Positions 39,327 through 50,300 of a DNA stretch of 64,000 nt are shown here, in pieces. A model generated the notes under the pieces. The model made no database searches and was not told where the DNA came from. It saw only the letters and a list, made by a program, of their open reading frames with translations. The stretch's first letter is position 1. Each line of letters begins with the position of its first letter. The DNA is from Raphanus sativus (lineage: Eukaryota; Streptophyta; Magnoliopsida; Brassicales; Brassicaceae). The stretch lies in NCBI RefSeq assembly GCF_000801105.2, contig NC_079514.1, positions 30,925,075-30,989,074 of the forward strand, written 5' to 3'. Both the position numbers and the translations under genes were made by a program.

Positions 39327-39856
39327 TTACACGTTGGTGTTGATTTAATTTTTAGTTTCTTTTCTTTCTTCTTTTTTTATTATTATTTACTGTTCATTTT
39401 CAATAGAAACTATACTATAGTCCTTCTTGTTAATATTGGTCAATTGACAGAAATATAAAAGTATTGAATCAAGTAACTGAGATTAACTTACCAACAACAA
39501 AAAAGTATCAAAAGAAAAATCACCGTATTTTTAGTAGAAAAGTGTTTTTTCCCGGAAAGCCAAGAAAAAACTTTCTACCAAAAATACAGTGACTTTTCTT
39601 TTGATTTTCTTTTGTTGTTTGAAAAGTTCATAATGGTTAGATGAGTAGTTGCTAAATTGACAAGTCATCTAATATAGAACTGGACATTTTATTCGCTAAA
39701 TTTGATTTGATTCGTTATTCATTACCATTCGATCTGAAAGTTTCGTGTCTCTGTAAGTCTTCAAAAAGCAAAACAAATATTAAAAAAAAATATTCGTTAA
39801 AGACGAAGAAAATCATAAATACTAAAAATTTCATACTCGAATATCTGTTCTACTCC

Positions 39857-39899
<43 letters not shown>

Positions 39900-40914
39900 G
39901 GAGAGAGAGAGAGTTCTAAATATATAATCTATATAATATTATTTTTGATAAATTCTTTTATTAAATTACTTATAAAAGTCTTAAATAAAAAAGAAATATT
40001 AAATATTTATATAAAAAAAATCAAAAACTTAATGTCTTACAAAAATCAATTAATCTAAAAAATTAGAGAACATATAGTTTCATTAGTTTTTACTTTTTGT
40101 TTTATATTATGTAAATGATATTTTTTAACAAATTTATTAATTTCTTTTATATTTACTTGTATTGAACAAAATCGATGATATATTAGTAACATCCGTAAAT
40201 ATTTATAAATATCTGCAAATGTTTCGGATATCTGGATTTCTAATATCTATATTTTTCGGAATAAATCAAATCGAAAAATCAGATATCTATAAACAGAAAC
40301 AATTTATGGTAGCTCCATACTCATCCATACACTATATACGCATCATAGATTCGTGTAAAGCTCTTATGGCTAATGTTTGACGCATGACTAGTTCAAATTT
40401 CAGCCCCCAAAATTTCAAAATCTGAAGGTTGTATATTTTTTCTCGTGAACATGATAAAGACCAAATATAATTTTTCAAAATCTAAAGGTTGTACCTTAAT
40501 AATTTTAGCTATGTTAATCAATGATCAAGACCAAATATAATTTTTCTCGTGAACATTTTCTACATTGCTATAAATGTTTTATGCAGAACTAAATTCTGAC
40601 TAATAAAACATTATCGTCAATGATCGATTCGAGTCATTACAGTCGTAAAACAGAGTCCAAATCAATCAACACTAAACAGCGAATGAGAAAGAAAAGTCAA
40701 TGGAAGAAACCACTTGACCGAAGAGCAATAACGTGACAATTTTTTTTTTTAACGTGACAATATATAACCCTATAGAAAATGATAAAATAGAACGGAACCA
40801 GACACTTCATTATCTTTTATTTTCATTGACTCATCATTTATCTTAAAGTCGTCCTTCGTATCATAGGATACTTCTATGAACTCTCCTCGTTCACATATTA
40901 AACACTAAAACCAG
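39327..40914. other. AT-rich intergenic DNA
   Basis: It contains a TA/GA microsatellite but no recognisable gene. The 60- and 72-codon plus-strand frames at 39707 and 40162 look like chance ORFs. Confidence 0.5.
39861..39914. repeat. Compound (TA)n(GA)n microsatellite
   Basis: TA run 39861-39888, passing into a GA run 39889-39914 with one GGG interruption. Confidence 0.95.
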
Positions 40915-41115
40915 TAAATTAATGGGAAATTGGGTTGTATAGCAAGGAAAAAAAGCATAATTAGAGAAGTAACCATTTTACCTACCAGACATATATACGG
41001 CGTTATCTATACATATTAATACTGTATTACCCTCTTCTATCAACCGGCTAACCTGTTAATAAAAATAAAAAAAATTACTTATTAATCTTCTAAAAAAAAA
41101 TCGTGGTTTTTATCG

Positions 41116-41514
41116 ATGGTTTACTCCATATCTTCTAGTCCACCATTTCGTTCCACATCGTCGCCAGCGTCAGATCGTCGGTCTTATCTGAGTTTGTTCC
41201 TTCTGAAATCTTCCATTGTTGCCATCATCTCTAATTCTGAAATCAATTACGAAAAGACGTCGTTACAAATCGAAGTGGTGAACAAGAGCAACTCGAACCT
41301 CTTTCCCTTCACATTGGCGCTTTGTCTCACACAGCTTCTTCATCAGATGCAGTACTTATCTTTTGTCTCTGTTAATTACTTAAAGTTGATCGGAGAAGAT
41401 AAACAGTTTCTGTTATTGTGTTCTATTCTATTATATGCATATAGAATAGTATGTAAAATAATATGTATTTTTATATTTTATTATGCGATATATTGTGTTA
41501 CTATACTATTTTAG
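41116..41514 (+). CDS. Unrecognised ORF inside MULE-like element
   Basis: 132 codons starting MVYSISSSPPFRSTSSPASD. The first 75 residues have a balanced, Ser-rich composition and coding-like base use; the rest (about 76-132) is hydrophobic and AT-driven and probably non-genic. I recognise no domain. It could be a captured exon (Pack-MULE style) or a chance ORF; no expression evidence is available. Confidence 0.3.
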   Translation: MVYSISSSPPFRSTSSPASDRRSYLSLFLLKSSIVAIISNSEINYEKTSLQIEVVNKSNSNLFPFTLALCLTQLLHQMQYLSFVSVNYLKLIGEDKQFLLLCSILLYAYRIVCKIICIFIFYYAIYCVTILF

Positions 41515-41654
41515 TGTTTCCATTCCATTTGATTGTTACTAAAAAGTGCTATATTTTGTTTAGAAATATTGTTTGTAATATTCTTAAGTTCTCACAATCG
41601 TTTGAACATGTAAAATTATACTATGATCGTTATATAATATTATGTACTTTTTAG

Positions 41655-42185
41655 ATTTTAACGTTTGGGTTTAGGGTTTATATTTGAGTTTAGGTTTAGT
41701 AATATTTAGAAGGTTTAGTAACTATATGTGAAACATATTTTGCTATTTCAATTTATGGTTTATATTTGGATTAGGGTTTACATTTAGATTAGGGTTTAGT
41801 GATTAGAATTTAGGGTTTATTATTTATAAGGTAAGGGTGTATGTTATGGATTAGTGCTATGTTATTTATTATATTCCATTCTATTTGGATTTAAAGTTTA
41901 TCTTGGGGTTAATAGTTTATATTTAGGTTTAGGGTTTACTGATTAGAATTTAGGGTTTAATGTCCTATTGTGTTCATAAGTATATTTTGATAATTTGGGT
42001 TGAGGTCAACATTAACTTATTTCATGTAATCATACACATTTCACCAATATATACTATGCTATTTATTTTGTTCCATACTATTTTGGGGTTATGGTTTATA
42101 TTTGGGTTTATGGTTTTTATATATATGGTTTTAGGGTTTACTGGTTAGGGTTTAGGGTTTACTATTTAGGAGTTGTGGTGGAACT
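41655..42185 (+). repeat. Degenerate telomere-like TTTAGGG repeats
   Basis: Many scattered GTTTAGGGTTTA, GGTTTAGTGATTAGAATTTA and related units, not in perfect register. The block lies wholly inside the MULE-like element, so it is an interstitial repeat carried by the transposon and not a chromosome end. Confidence 0.75.
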
Positions 42186-42712
42186 GAGATAAGGTTTAAT
42201 ATCTAGGGATTTGGGTTGGATTATGTATAGTATTTAGTGGTTGTTGGTGGGATTATAATCCTATACTATTTAGTTGATACGGAATGGAAAATTTGTTGTA
42301 TATATATGTGATCAATAAAACTATACGTGGTGGTTTCTTTTTCTCTCAAAAAACCATGACGTCGCTTAATATATAAACTGTAACTGGTAACTTATTAAAG
42401 GAGAGGGCATCACCGGATAAAATAGGTACAAAAAGCCTGACATTAAATTATGTCAAAATCATAGCTATATTTTTAATTTCACTTCAACAAAAAGCTATTT
42501 GGCCAATTAGCCCTAAATTAATTTAATAGATAAAAAAAAACACAGAAAAATAAAAAGCGGAATCGAATAAAATGCCTCAATTTTCCTTAATATGTCTTTC
42601 AAAAATTGGGTAGCCGAAATATAAGGTTTTTGATAATTTACTACCAATACATAATCATTGTTTGACAAAAAAAAATACTCCGTATGAATTGAAGTGTATG
42701 ATCATTATTTTA

Positions 42713-42912
42713 CTCCCTCCGTTCCATCAGAATAATTTACGTTCTATAATTTTTAATTTATTTTATTTTAATGTCAATTTATATTTTCAATAAATATATC
42801 TACTAATTGTTTTAGTTTTATCTTTATTTTTTTGGTTCATTAATCAATATATTTAAAAAAATGTATTAATCAAGACAAATTTAGAACAACAATTAATCTC
42901 AAACAGAGAGAG
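42713..42912. mobile_element. Stowaway-like (Tc1/mariner) MITE
   Basis: 200 bp, with TA on both sides (42711-42712, 42913-42914) and imperfect TIRs CTCCCTCCGTTCC (left) and CTCTCTCTGTTTG (complement of right). The CTCCCTCCGTT terminus and TA target are typical of plant mariner-derived MITEs. Confidence 0.75.
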
Positions 42913-43421
42913 TAATAAAAAAATTGCTACACAAACAAACATTAAACTACTGTATTAGCTCCAAACAGAAAAAATAATGGCTTAAAAGGGTGCGTGAACC
43001 GAACAAGTGTGCGTACATGGACACGATATACGCAAGACGATTTCAAACCCGAATTTTAGTTAACCATATTAATACCTTTTTTAAAAAAATAACTTGTCAT
43101 ATGTATAGCATGATTCTATTATTTACTGTATATGTTTCGTGAAAAGTGTTGCTTTAATATTTTTATTGTTACACAGAAAATGTTGTTTAGAATTTTAACG
43201 TTATTCATATTTAGTTTAATTTAATATTAATTGTAAACTATTTTACAAATAATTTTATTTATTTTACATATTATTGATTAAATAGATATAATTATGAAAA
43301 CATAAATGTATTTTAATCATTTTATTAATCTTTGTGGAAACTGATAAAATGAAATTTTACTTAATAATCGATCATAGACAATAAATGAATGATCAACTAT
43401 TAGCTAACTAGTTTTTATATA

Positions 43422-43654
43422 CTTCCTCTGTTTAATAGGAAATGCTTTGTAGAAAATAATTTGTTGCAAAATAAATGTTATTTAACATTTCAATACATAA
43501 TTTATTAAGCTTATTTTTGTTTTATTTTTCTATTATTAAAATATAAGAAGATGTATGAGTAATGAAGTTTTTATATAGAAAATATATAAAATTAAATAAT
43601 TTTTTAATCTGTGTTCATAAATATAGAACAACACGTAAAATGAAACGGAAGAAG
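43422..43654. mobile_element. Stowaway-like (Tc1/mariner) MITE
   Basis: 233 bp flanked by TA (43420-43421, 43655-43656). TIRs are CTTCCTCTGTTTAAT (left) and CTTCTTCCGTTTCAT (complement of right). Confidence 0.7.
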
Positions 43655-43656
43655 TA

Positions 43657-45180
43657 AGAGGTATTTTGAAGTTTAGTTTATAAATGTTGAATAATATATT
43701 GATTTTAGATTTTTTTTTGCCAACTATATTGATTTTAGATTAAACTTAAGTTATTAATTGTTAGAGTAAATTTGTTTTGTAGTCAGACTAATTATAAAGA
43801 TATATTTAATTTGAATTAATATAATTACGATAAGAAATAGAAAGAGGGTAATTTGTTTTGTTTTCTTTTTACTTTGAATTAGAAACATAATCAATTGTTG
43901 TCAAAACAAAAACGGTATGTTTGATAGCTAGTGATTATGTCATCCATATAAATACTCGTAGTCTCGTAGACAGATCCACAGACGGAAAAAGGGATAGATG
44001 ATGTGCAACTCTCAAAATCACAATCAAATAAAACATTTGTTGTGTGTTTTCCACGATCAATAAATATATGGTTTGTTCTGACGTCTTAGAAGTCTGAACA
44101 GAAATTATAAAATTCCATGTATGACAGAAGCAAGACTTCCATAACGTTAGTTTGAATAACCCATGAAATTTTAAATTAATGCTAGCAACAGTTTTTTCTA
44201 TTTTGTAAGAGTACTTTTTTGTCACTGTTTTTAGGAATACACTAGAGATTAATCCGTATGTGCCATAATAATGTAAATAATTGTGGGTTTTAATTTTTAC
44301 TTTTTTTTATAAACTGATATTTGTTTTTATGATTAGTATTATTCATTTATATGTACCATAATATACTTAATTGTATAAGTATTTGAATATTTTTAGGTTT
44401 CTATACACTATAATCGAACATGAATTAAATAGGATAATATGGTTACTTTTGGTTATTTGATTATTTTTATTTTAAGTTTAGTTTGAATTTAAAGTACCCG
44501 AACTAAATCGATTTATATTGTTACGTTTGGTACAAATATCTGAATCTCTCTCAAATATATTAGTTTTTTGATATTTGTAAGTCTTTATATATCCAAATCG
44601 AATTCATTTGGATTTGGAAATACCGTATTCGAAACCCATATAAAATTTTATAATATCCGAATGAAGTCTAGTTTCAAAATTCAAAATAACTGATACCCAA
44701 AAAAATAACTCGTAGTTGAACATGTACCCAAATGTCTATGCCTAATTGGTAATGCAAAAAAGTAAAAAACATTGTTAACCATTTTGAATTCTTGTCATAA
44801 ACAGAGTAATGTTATTCAAATATGTCGAATTATTCTAGTTTAGATATAAAATAAATACTGTCAAAATATTATAATAAATATAATTAATGAAGTTGTTAAA
44901 AATGAGAAGATAAATATAAAAGAGATTAAAAATTTGAAAATAAATAAATTTTGTTTTGTGTTTCTGTAATAAATGATGTCGATTTATTTAGTAAAGATAA
45001 TAAATGAATTAGTTTAAATTAATTAAAATAGACTGAAAATTTGTAAAAAGTTACTTAAAATAGATAAGTATTATTTTGTATTAGTATTCATGTTTCTAAA
45101 TAATTCGTATTTATATTGGTATCTTTGTTTTCAAATAATTTTAATTTGTACGTTGGATTTTATAATATAAACAACGTCTT
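43657..45180. other. AT-rich intergenic DNA
   Basis: No gene is recognised. 44400-44740 carries the dispersed TACCCGAA / GATTTGGA repeat in the reverse orientation. The 96-codon minus-strand frame at 43935-44225 has no recognisable similarity. Confidence 0.5.
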
Positions 45181-45197
45181 AAAAACGCGCAAAATAT
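45181..45197. repeat. LINE target-site duplication, left copy
   Basis: AAAAACGCGCAAAATAT. The same sequence follows the poly(A) tract on the right, where CGCGCAAAATAT is at 51437-51448 and the A's merge with the tail. Confidence 0.9.
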
Positions 45198-45595
45198 GGA
45201 GATTGGCGTATGGTCTCGGTGAGAAAGGAACTCTCCCAGACACACTACCCAAGGTGAAGTTGACAGCGTTGACATCCTCTACCCAACGGTCCACAGCTTA
45301 CCCCCCTTGCCAAGTTTAGAAGGTTGTCCACTAGTCTCTAGTAACCACTGCAGGAAAGCCCTAAAACTTTCCCCTAAGTGGCATCCTCCAGATTCAAACT
45401 TCAAATTTTGCTCAAGAACTAAGCAGATCTCTCACACTCCTCACCAAAATCCCGCAATCACCACAACTGCAAGCATCAAATCTCCTCATCCCACAACTAC
45501 TAATCATCTCCCAAAGTTTCAAAATCGATAAGTACTCGGAGTCGACCTACACTCCTCCAGTAGATCTTCGATTCAAACCTCAAACTCCCCTCAAG

Positions 45596-47347
45596 ATGTC
45601 TAGGCCAAACCGACGCCTCACTGCAGCAGAGAAAGGGAAGGGACTGGTAGTAGAAGCGCATGAAAGTCAAGTAAGAAGAATCAGAGCTCCCCCGCTGGAC
45701 ACCTCAGCCCTGATTAGGGAGAATGCCCTAACACTGATAGGACGACTGACTAATCCCCAGGAGCAACGAATCTGGGCACTCATTGCTTCCCTTCCAAGGA
45801 AGTGGAACGCCAGAGGAAGAGTGGTGGGCGCGGACCTAGGCCACAACTGCTTCCAGTTTCGCTTCGAAAGAGAAGACGACCTTCAAAGGGTCCTCGATAA
45901 TAGACCCTACCACTTCAACTACTGGATGGTGGTGATTCAGAAATGGGAACCGGTCATCTCCGGAACCTTCCCCTCCATGATTCCCTTCTGGATCCGTATC
46001 AAGGGGCTTCCACTCCACTTTTGGCAGGACGCCATGATATGCAAGATAGGAAGGGACCTGGGAGAGTTTGAAACACACGAGCTGACGAAAACTGTAGCAC
46101 GAGTCAGAGTGCTAGTGGATGGACTCAAACCACTGATAAAAGAGACCATTGTCGAATTTGATTCTGGAGAAGAATGTCTCGTTACACTGGAGTACGAACG
46201 ATTGGAGAATCACTGTGATGTATGTCTCCTACTCTCACACAACAATGATTCCTGCCCCATAAAGGAGAAAACCACCAAACTGTTGATGCCGGCTAAGGAG
46301 ACTGAAATGAAACCAGACACTCAAGACAGCTACACGACACCCTCTGCGAACCTGCGAGTAGAGAAAAATCATAAAGAGGAATTCCACCAGAGAGTGGACA
46401 GACACGGAAGGCCATATGGGGAGAGAATAAGCACCAAACAGACAAGGGTCCCCCCACCGATCATAGGAGAAAAAGAGGCTTACACTAGCTACAGACGAAG
46501 AGGAGAAACGTACCGCAGGGAGGAACCAAGCTATGCATCCCCCCAGTACGTTAAAAACCGAAGGCACCACCCTTATGACACCTCCCTCCGTAGAGCTCCA
46601 TTCCCACAACGTGATATGCAACAATGGAGAGTCAGACAGGTCACTCCAACAGAGCAGCTACAAAAGACTCCCATGGAAACAGAGAACCAAAAAACGCCGG
46701 AATCTGCTAGAAGAGAGATTAATCAACTGGAGAGCGGCTCCCAACAGAGAAACCTCATCCCCACTAGAGAGGAGGTAATGAATGAGCTCCATGAGGCAAC
46801 AAACTTGTACCTCAGTGTCAAAGATCCAGTAGAGGCAGCAGCACGAAGGGCAAGAGTCCTAGCTGGAGATGCTGTAGGAGAGGTTGAGGAAGCTGCCGAC
46901 AGGATCATAGCAGCAGCGGAGGCAGCAGCTCTTCAAACCACGGTTCCCATCCCCAGGGAGAGAGTACCATCCATTGCTCCAAGCGAACAAGCTGTTCATG
47001 CATCTTTGGAGATTCAAGCTCAGAGAGAGGAGCCCCCTAGAGATGCAACAGAGGGTACCAGAAATACAGTACCACCAGTTCGTAGAGGAAGAGGACGCCC
47101 TGCAAAATCAAAAACAAAGTCAGCTACTCCAAGCCCAAAATATCTGAGAGGAGCGAGTTCGCGAAAAAGGAACATCTCTCGTTACCAGCGATCTCCCTAC
47201 AGAAGCCAAAACGAACAGTCTGAGCCGACTGAGAACCAAGCAGAGGAAGCAGGCCCTTCTAGGACTCAGAACCCACCGATATCACTCATCCCAGCGATGA
47301 CCAAAAGGAAGGAGGATTTTCGGGACGTGCAAAGCCGGGCTCCTTAG
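45596..47347 (+). CDS. LINE ORF1: DUF4283 / zinc-knuckle RNA-binding protein
   Basis: 583 residues. About 40-150 is the DUF4283 module (RIWALIASLPRKW, CFQFRFEREDDLQRVL, WIRIKGLPLHFW). A CCHC zinc knuckle follows at C207-C220 (C-x2-C-x4-H-x4-C). The long C-terminal part is charged and low-complexity, with an AT-hook-like RRGRGRPAK near 497-505 and a basic Arg/Ser stretch. In plant L1 elements this protein binds the element RNA to form the ribonucleoprotein used in target-primed reverse transcription. The start at 45596 is the first ATG in the frame and gives MSRPNRRLTAAEKGKG. The stop lies 84 nt inside the open ORF2 frame. Confidence 0.92.
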   Translation: MSRPNRRLTAAEKGKGLVVEAHESQVRRIRAPPLDTSALIRENALTLIGRLTNPQEQRIWALIASLPRKWNARGRVVGADLGHNCFQFRFEREDDLQRVLDNRPYHFNYWMVVIQKWEPVISGTFPSMIPFWIRIKGLPLHFWQDAMICKIGRDLGEFETHELTKTVARVRVLVDGLKPLIKETIVEFDSGEECLVTLEYERLENHCDVCLLLSHNNDSCPIKEKTTKLLMPAKETEMKPDTQDSYTTPSANLRVEKNHKEEFHQRVDRHGRPYGERISTKQTRVPPPIIGEKEAYTSYRRRGETYRREEPSYASPQYVKNRRHHPYDTSLRRAPFPQRDMQQWRVRQVTPTEQLQKTPMETENQKTPESARREINQLESGSQQRNLIPTREEVMNELHEATNLYLSVKDPVEAAARRARVLAGDAVGEVEEAADRIIAAAEAAALQTTVPIPRERVPSIAPSEQAVHASLEIQAQREEPPRDATEGTRNTVPPVRRGRGRPAKSKTKSATPSPKYLRGASSRKRNISRYQRSPYRSQNEQSEPTENQAEEAGPSRTQNPPISLIPAMTKRKEDFRDVQSRAP

Positions 47348-50300
47348 TCGTGGCGAGCTGGAACTGTTGTGGGTTGGGGAACCCCATAACAGTCCAGCGC
47401 CTAAAGGAAATCCATAAGAAGAATGTCCCTGACATCATCTTCCTTATGGAAACTAAAAACCCTGACAGTATGATCCTCGACAAATTGCAGTGGCTGAACA
47501 TTGAGAAGTTTCACTCCGTTCCACCCGAAACACCAGGAGGAGGTGGTCTGTTCCTAACCTGGAGGAAAGACATAGATCTTACTGTTATCTCAGCAACAAA
47601 AAACTACATCCATACAAGCATACGCTACAAAGGAAGGCGCTTTAACACTACATTCCTCTATGGGGAACCAGACCATACCAAAAGAAATGAGCAGTGGAAT
47701 GCCGTAGCTAATCTACAAGGGAGTCAAGGAGACCCATGGTTGCTAACAGGGGATTTTAACGAAATCGTCGATAACAGTGAAAAATGTGGAGGTACAATCA
47801 GAGCTGAAGGCACTTTTACTTCATTTCGAACATTCCTATCAGAAAACGAGTTGTTCGACCTAAAGTATCACGGGAGCTTTCTATCATGGAGAGGAGTGAG
47901 ACATACCCACTTAGTGCAATGCAGGCTAGACAGAGCGATGTGCAACAGTGCATGGGCTGACATGTTCCCTTCATGCCGCAGTCAGTATCTCAGATATGAA
48001 GGATCTGACCATCGACCACTCCTAACGTTCCTGGACACCACAATGATAAAAGGCAGAGGCATATTCAGGTTTGACAGAAGGCTCAAGGATAATCCAGCAG
48101 TGAAAGAGCTGGTTAAAACAGTATGGGAAAGATCAGCCAACCTGGAGGTGCAGGAGCAGCTAGCTCAATGCCGCAAGGCGATCTGCAAATGGAGCAAGGA
48201 GTTCTACGAAGCAAGCAAGCAAGCGGTAGAGGACCTCCGCAAAGCGTTAGATACAGCCATGTCCAACCCAATTCCAGATGAGAACCTGATAGCAGAAATC
48301 AATACCAAACTCCTTATCACTTACAAGGAAGAAGAAAACTTCTGGAAGCAACGAAGCCGTCAATTATGGCTTGCACTAGGAGACTCAAACTCCGGGTTTT
48401 TTCATGCTACAACGAAAGTGAGGAAGGCAAAAAACAGGATGACGGTTCTAGAGGACGAAGAAGGAGTACCCTGGTTTGAAGAGGAACAGATCTCGCAAGT
48501 AGTGAGCAAATACTATGAAAAGCTCTTCACGGCTTCGACCTACAACGAGGAACAAACAGTTCAGGAAGCACTCAAACCGTGTGTCTCCCAGGAACAAAAT
48601 GAAGCGCTGATTCAAGAACCATCACCTCAGGAAATTAAGGAGGCAACCTTTGCCATTCATCCTGACAAGGCTCCTGGCCCCGACGGCTTCTCAGCTAGCT
48701 TCTTCCAGGCTAATTGGGATACAGTGGGACCAGCGGTAGTGCAAGAGATACAGCTTTTCTTCACAACAGGCCACCTCGCACAAAAGATCAATCACACATA
48801 TGTTAGACTGATCCCAAAGAATCTGGAAGCAAAGAGAGTAGAAGACTACAGACCTATCGCCCTATGTAACGTCTACTACAAGATCATTTCGAAACTCCTA
48901 TCTATTCGGATGAAGCCAGTTCTCAGCTCAATTATTTCGGAAAATCAGTCAGCTTTCATTCCGGGGCGTTCTATATCTGATAACGTACTAATAACCCACG
49001 AAGTTCTACACTTTCTCAAGGGATCTAAAGCAGAAAAAAGATGTACTATGGCGGTGAAGACAGACATGTCAAAGGCCTACGACAGACTTGAATGGAAGTT
49101 CATCTCTACAGTCCTACTAAAACTCGGCTTTCATAGTACGTGGGTAAACTGGATTATGGAGTGTATTTCTACAGTGTCCTATTCCTATCTGATAAATGAC
49201 AGTGTGTATGGAATGGTGCAACCTTACCGAGGTATACGCCAGGGCGACCCATTATCCCCATACATATTTATCCTCTGCGGTGAGGTCTTGTCGGGTCTTT
49301 GCAAAAGAGCAGAGCTAAGGGGGGAGCTGCAAGGCATACGAGTAGCACGCAGATGCCCACGAGTAAGCCACCTCCTGTTTGCCGACGACACAATGTTCTT
49401 TTGCTCAGCAACGAAAAAGAGTTGCGAAGCACTGCAAAGCATCATCCTGCGATATGAGAGAGCCTCAGGTCAAATGATAAACAAGACCAAATCAGCCATC
49501 ACATTCTCTTCAAAAACTCCAACCCTCATGAGAAACGAAGCAAAAGCAGTTTTGGGTATAAACAGAGAGGGAGGAGAAGGGAAGTACCTTGGGTTACCTG
49601 AGAACTTTGGGCGCAGGAAAAAAGATATCTTCACATCAATAGTGGACCGCATCCGTCAAAGAGCAGCAGGGTGGTCCACAAGATTCCTCTCAAAGGCCGG
49701 GAAGCTCACTATGCTGAAGTCCGTACTCACAGCAATCCCAACCTATACAATGACATGTTTCATGATTCCGGTGAGTCTCTGTAAAAGGATACAATCGGCT
49801 CTAACAAGATTTTGGTGGGATGGAACGGATGATAAAAGAAAGATGTGCTGGGTCTCATGGCCGAACCTCTCAAGACCTAAATCAGATGGGGGTCTCGGCT
49901 TTAGAGACATACAGACTTTCAACCAAGCTCTACTTGCGAAACTAGCATGGAGGATCATTACAAACCCGGAGTGTCTATTGGCAAGAACCATGAAAGGGAA
50001 ATACTGCCAACACAAGAGCTTCCTAGAGGTCTCACCACTGGCAGGATGTTCCCACGGCCTTAGAAGTATCCTCTTTGGGAGGGATTTGCTTAAAGCTAAC
50101 TTGGGGAAGGCTATAGGAAATGGGCAAACAACAAAGCTATGGCAGGATGCTTGGATCTCCCTAAATGATCAAACGAAACCTATGGGACCCATCAAGGAAG
50201 ACGACCTGGACCTACGGGTATCAGACATCTTAACATCCGATCTACAGTGGAACAAAAAGAGAATAGAGGAACTCTTACCATTGTACGCTGAGAAGATTCA

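Larger units (their letters stand above)
40924..42513. mobile_element. MULE-like non-autonomous element, 9-bp TSD
   Basis: A perfect 9-bp direct repeat TAAATTAAT flanks the element (40915-40923, 42514-42522). The ends are inverted but diverged: GGGAAATTGGGTTGTATAGC on the left, and on the right a complement reading GGGCTAATTGGCCAAATAGC. A 9-bp duplication is the hallmark of Mutator-like elements. The 1590-bp body has no transposase. It holds a 132-codon ORF and a block of telomere-like repeats. Confidence 0.75.

Noticed and set aside
41655..42185. Telomere or chromosome end
   Set aside because: The TTTAGGG-like units are degenerate, out of register and enclosed in an element with a perfect 9-bp target duplication.
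43935..44225. 96-codon minus-strand ORF as a gene
   Set aside because: It has no recognisable domain and no supporting gene structure in AT-rich intergenic DNA.
45836..46624. Antisense ORFs within LINE ORF1
   Set aside because: These are shadows of the strongly coding sense strand, and no antisense gene is known in this position.
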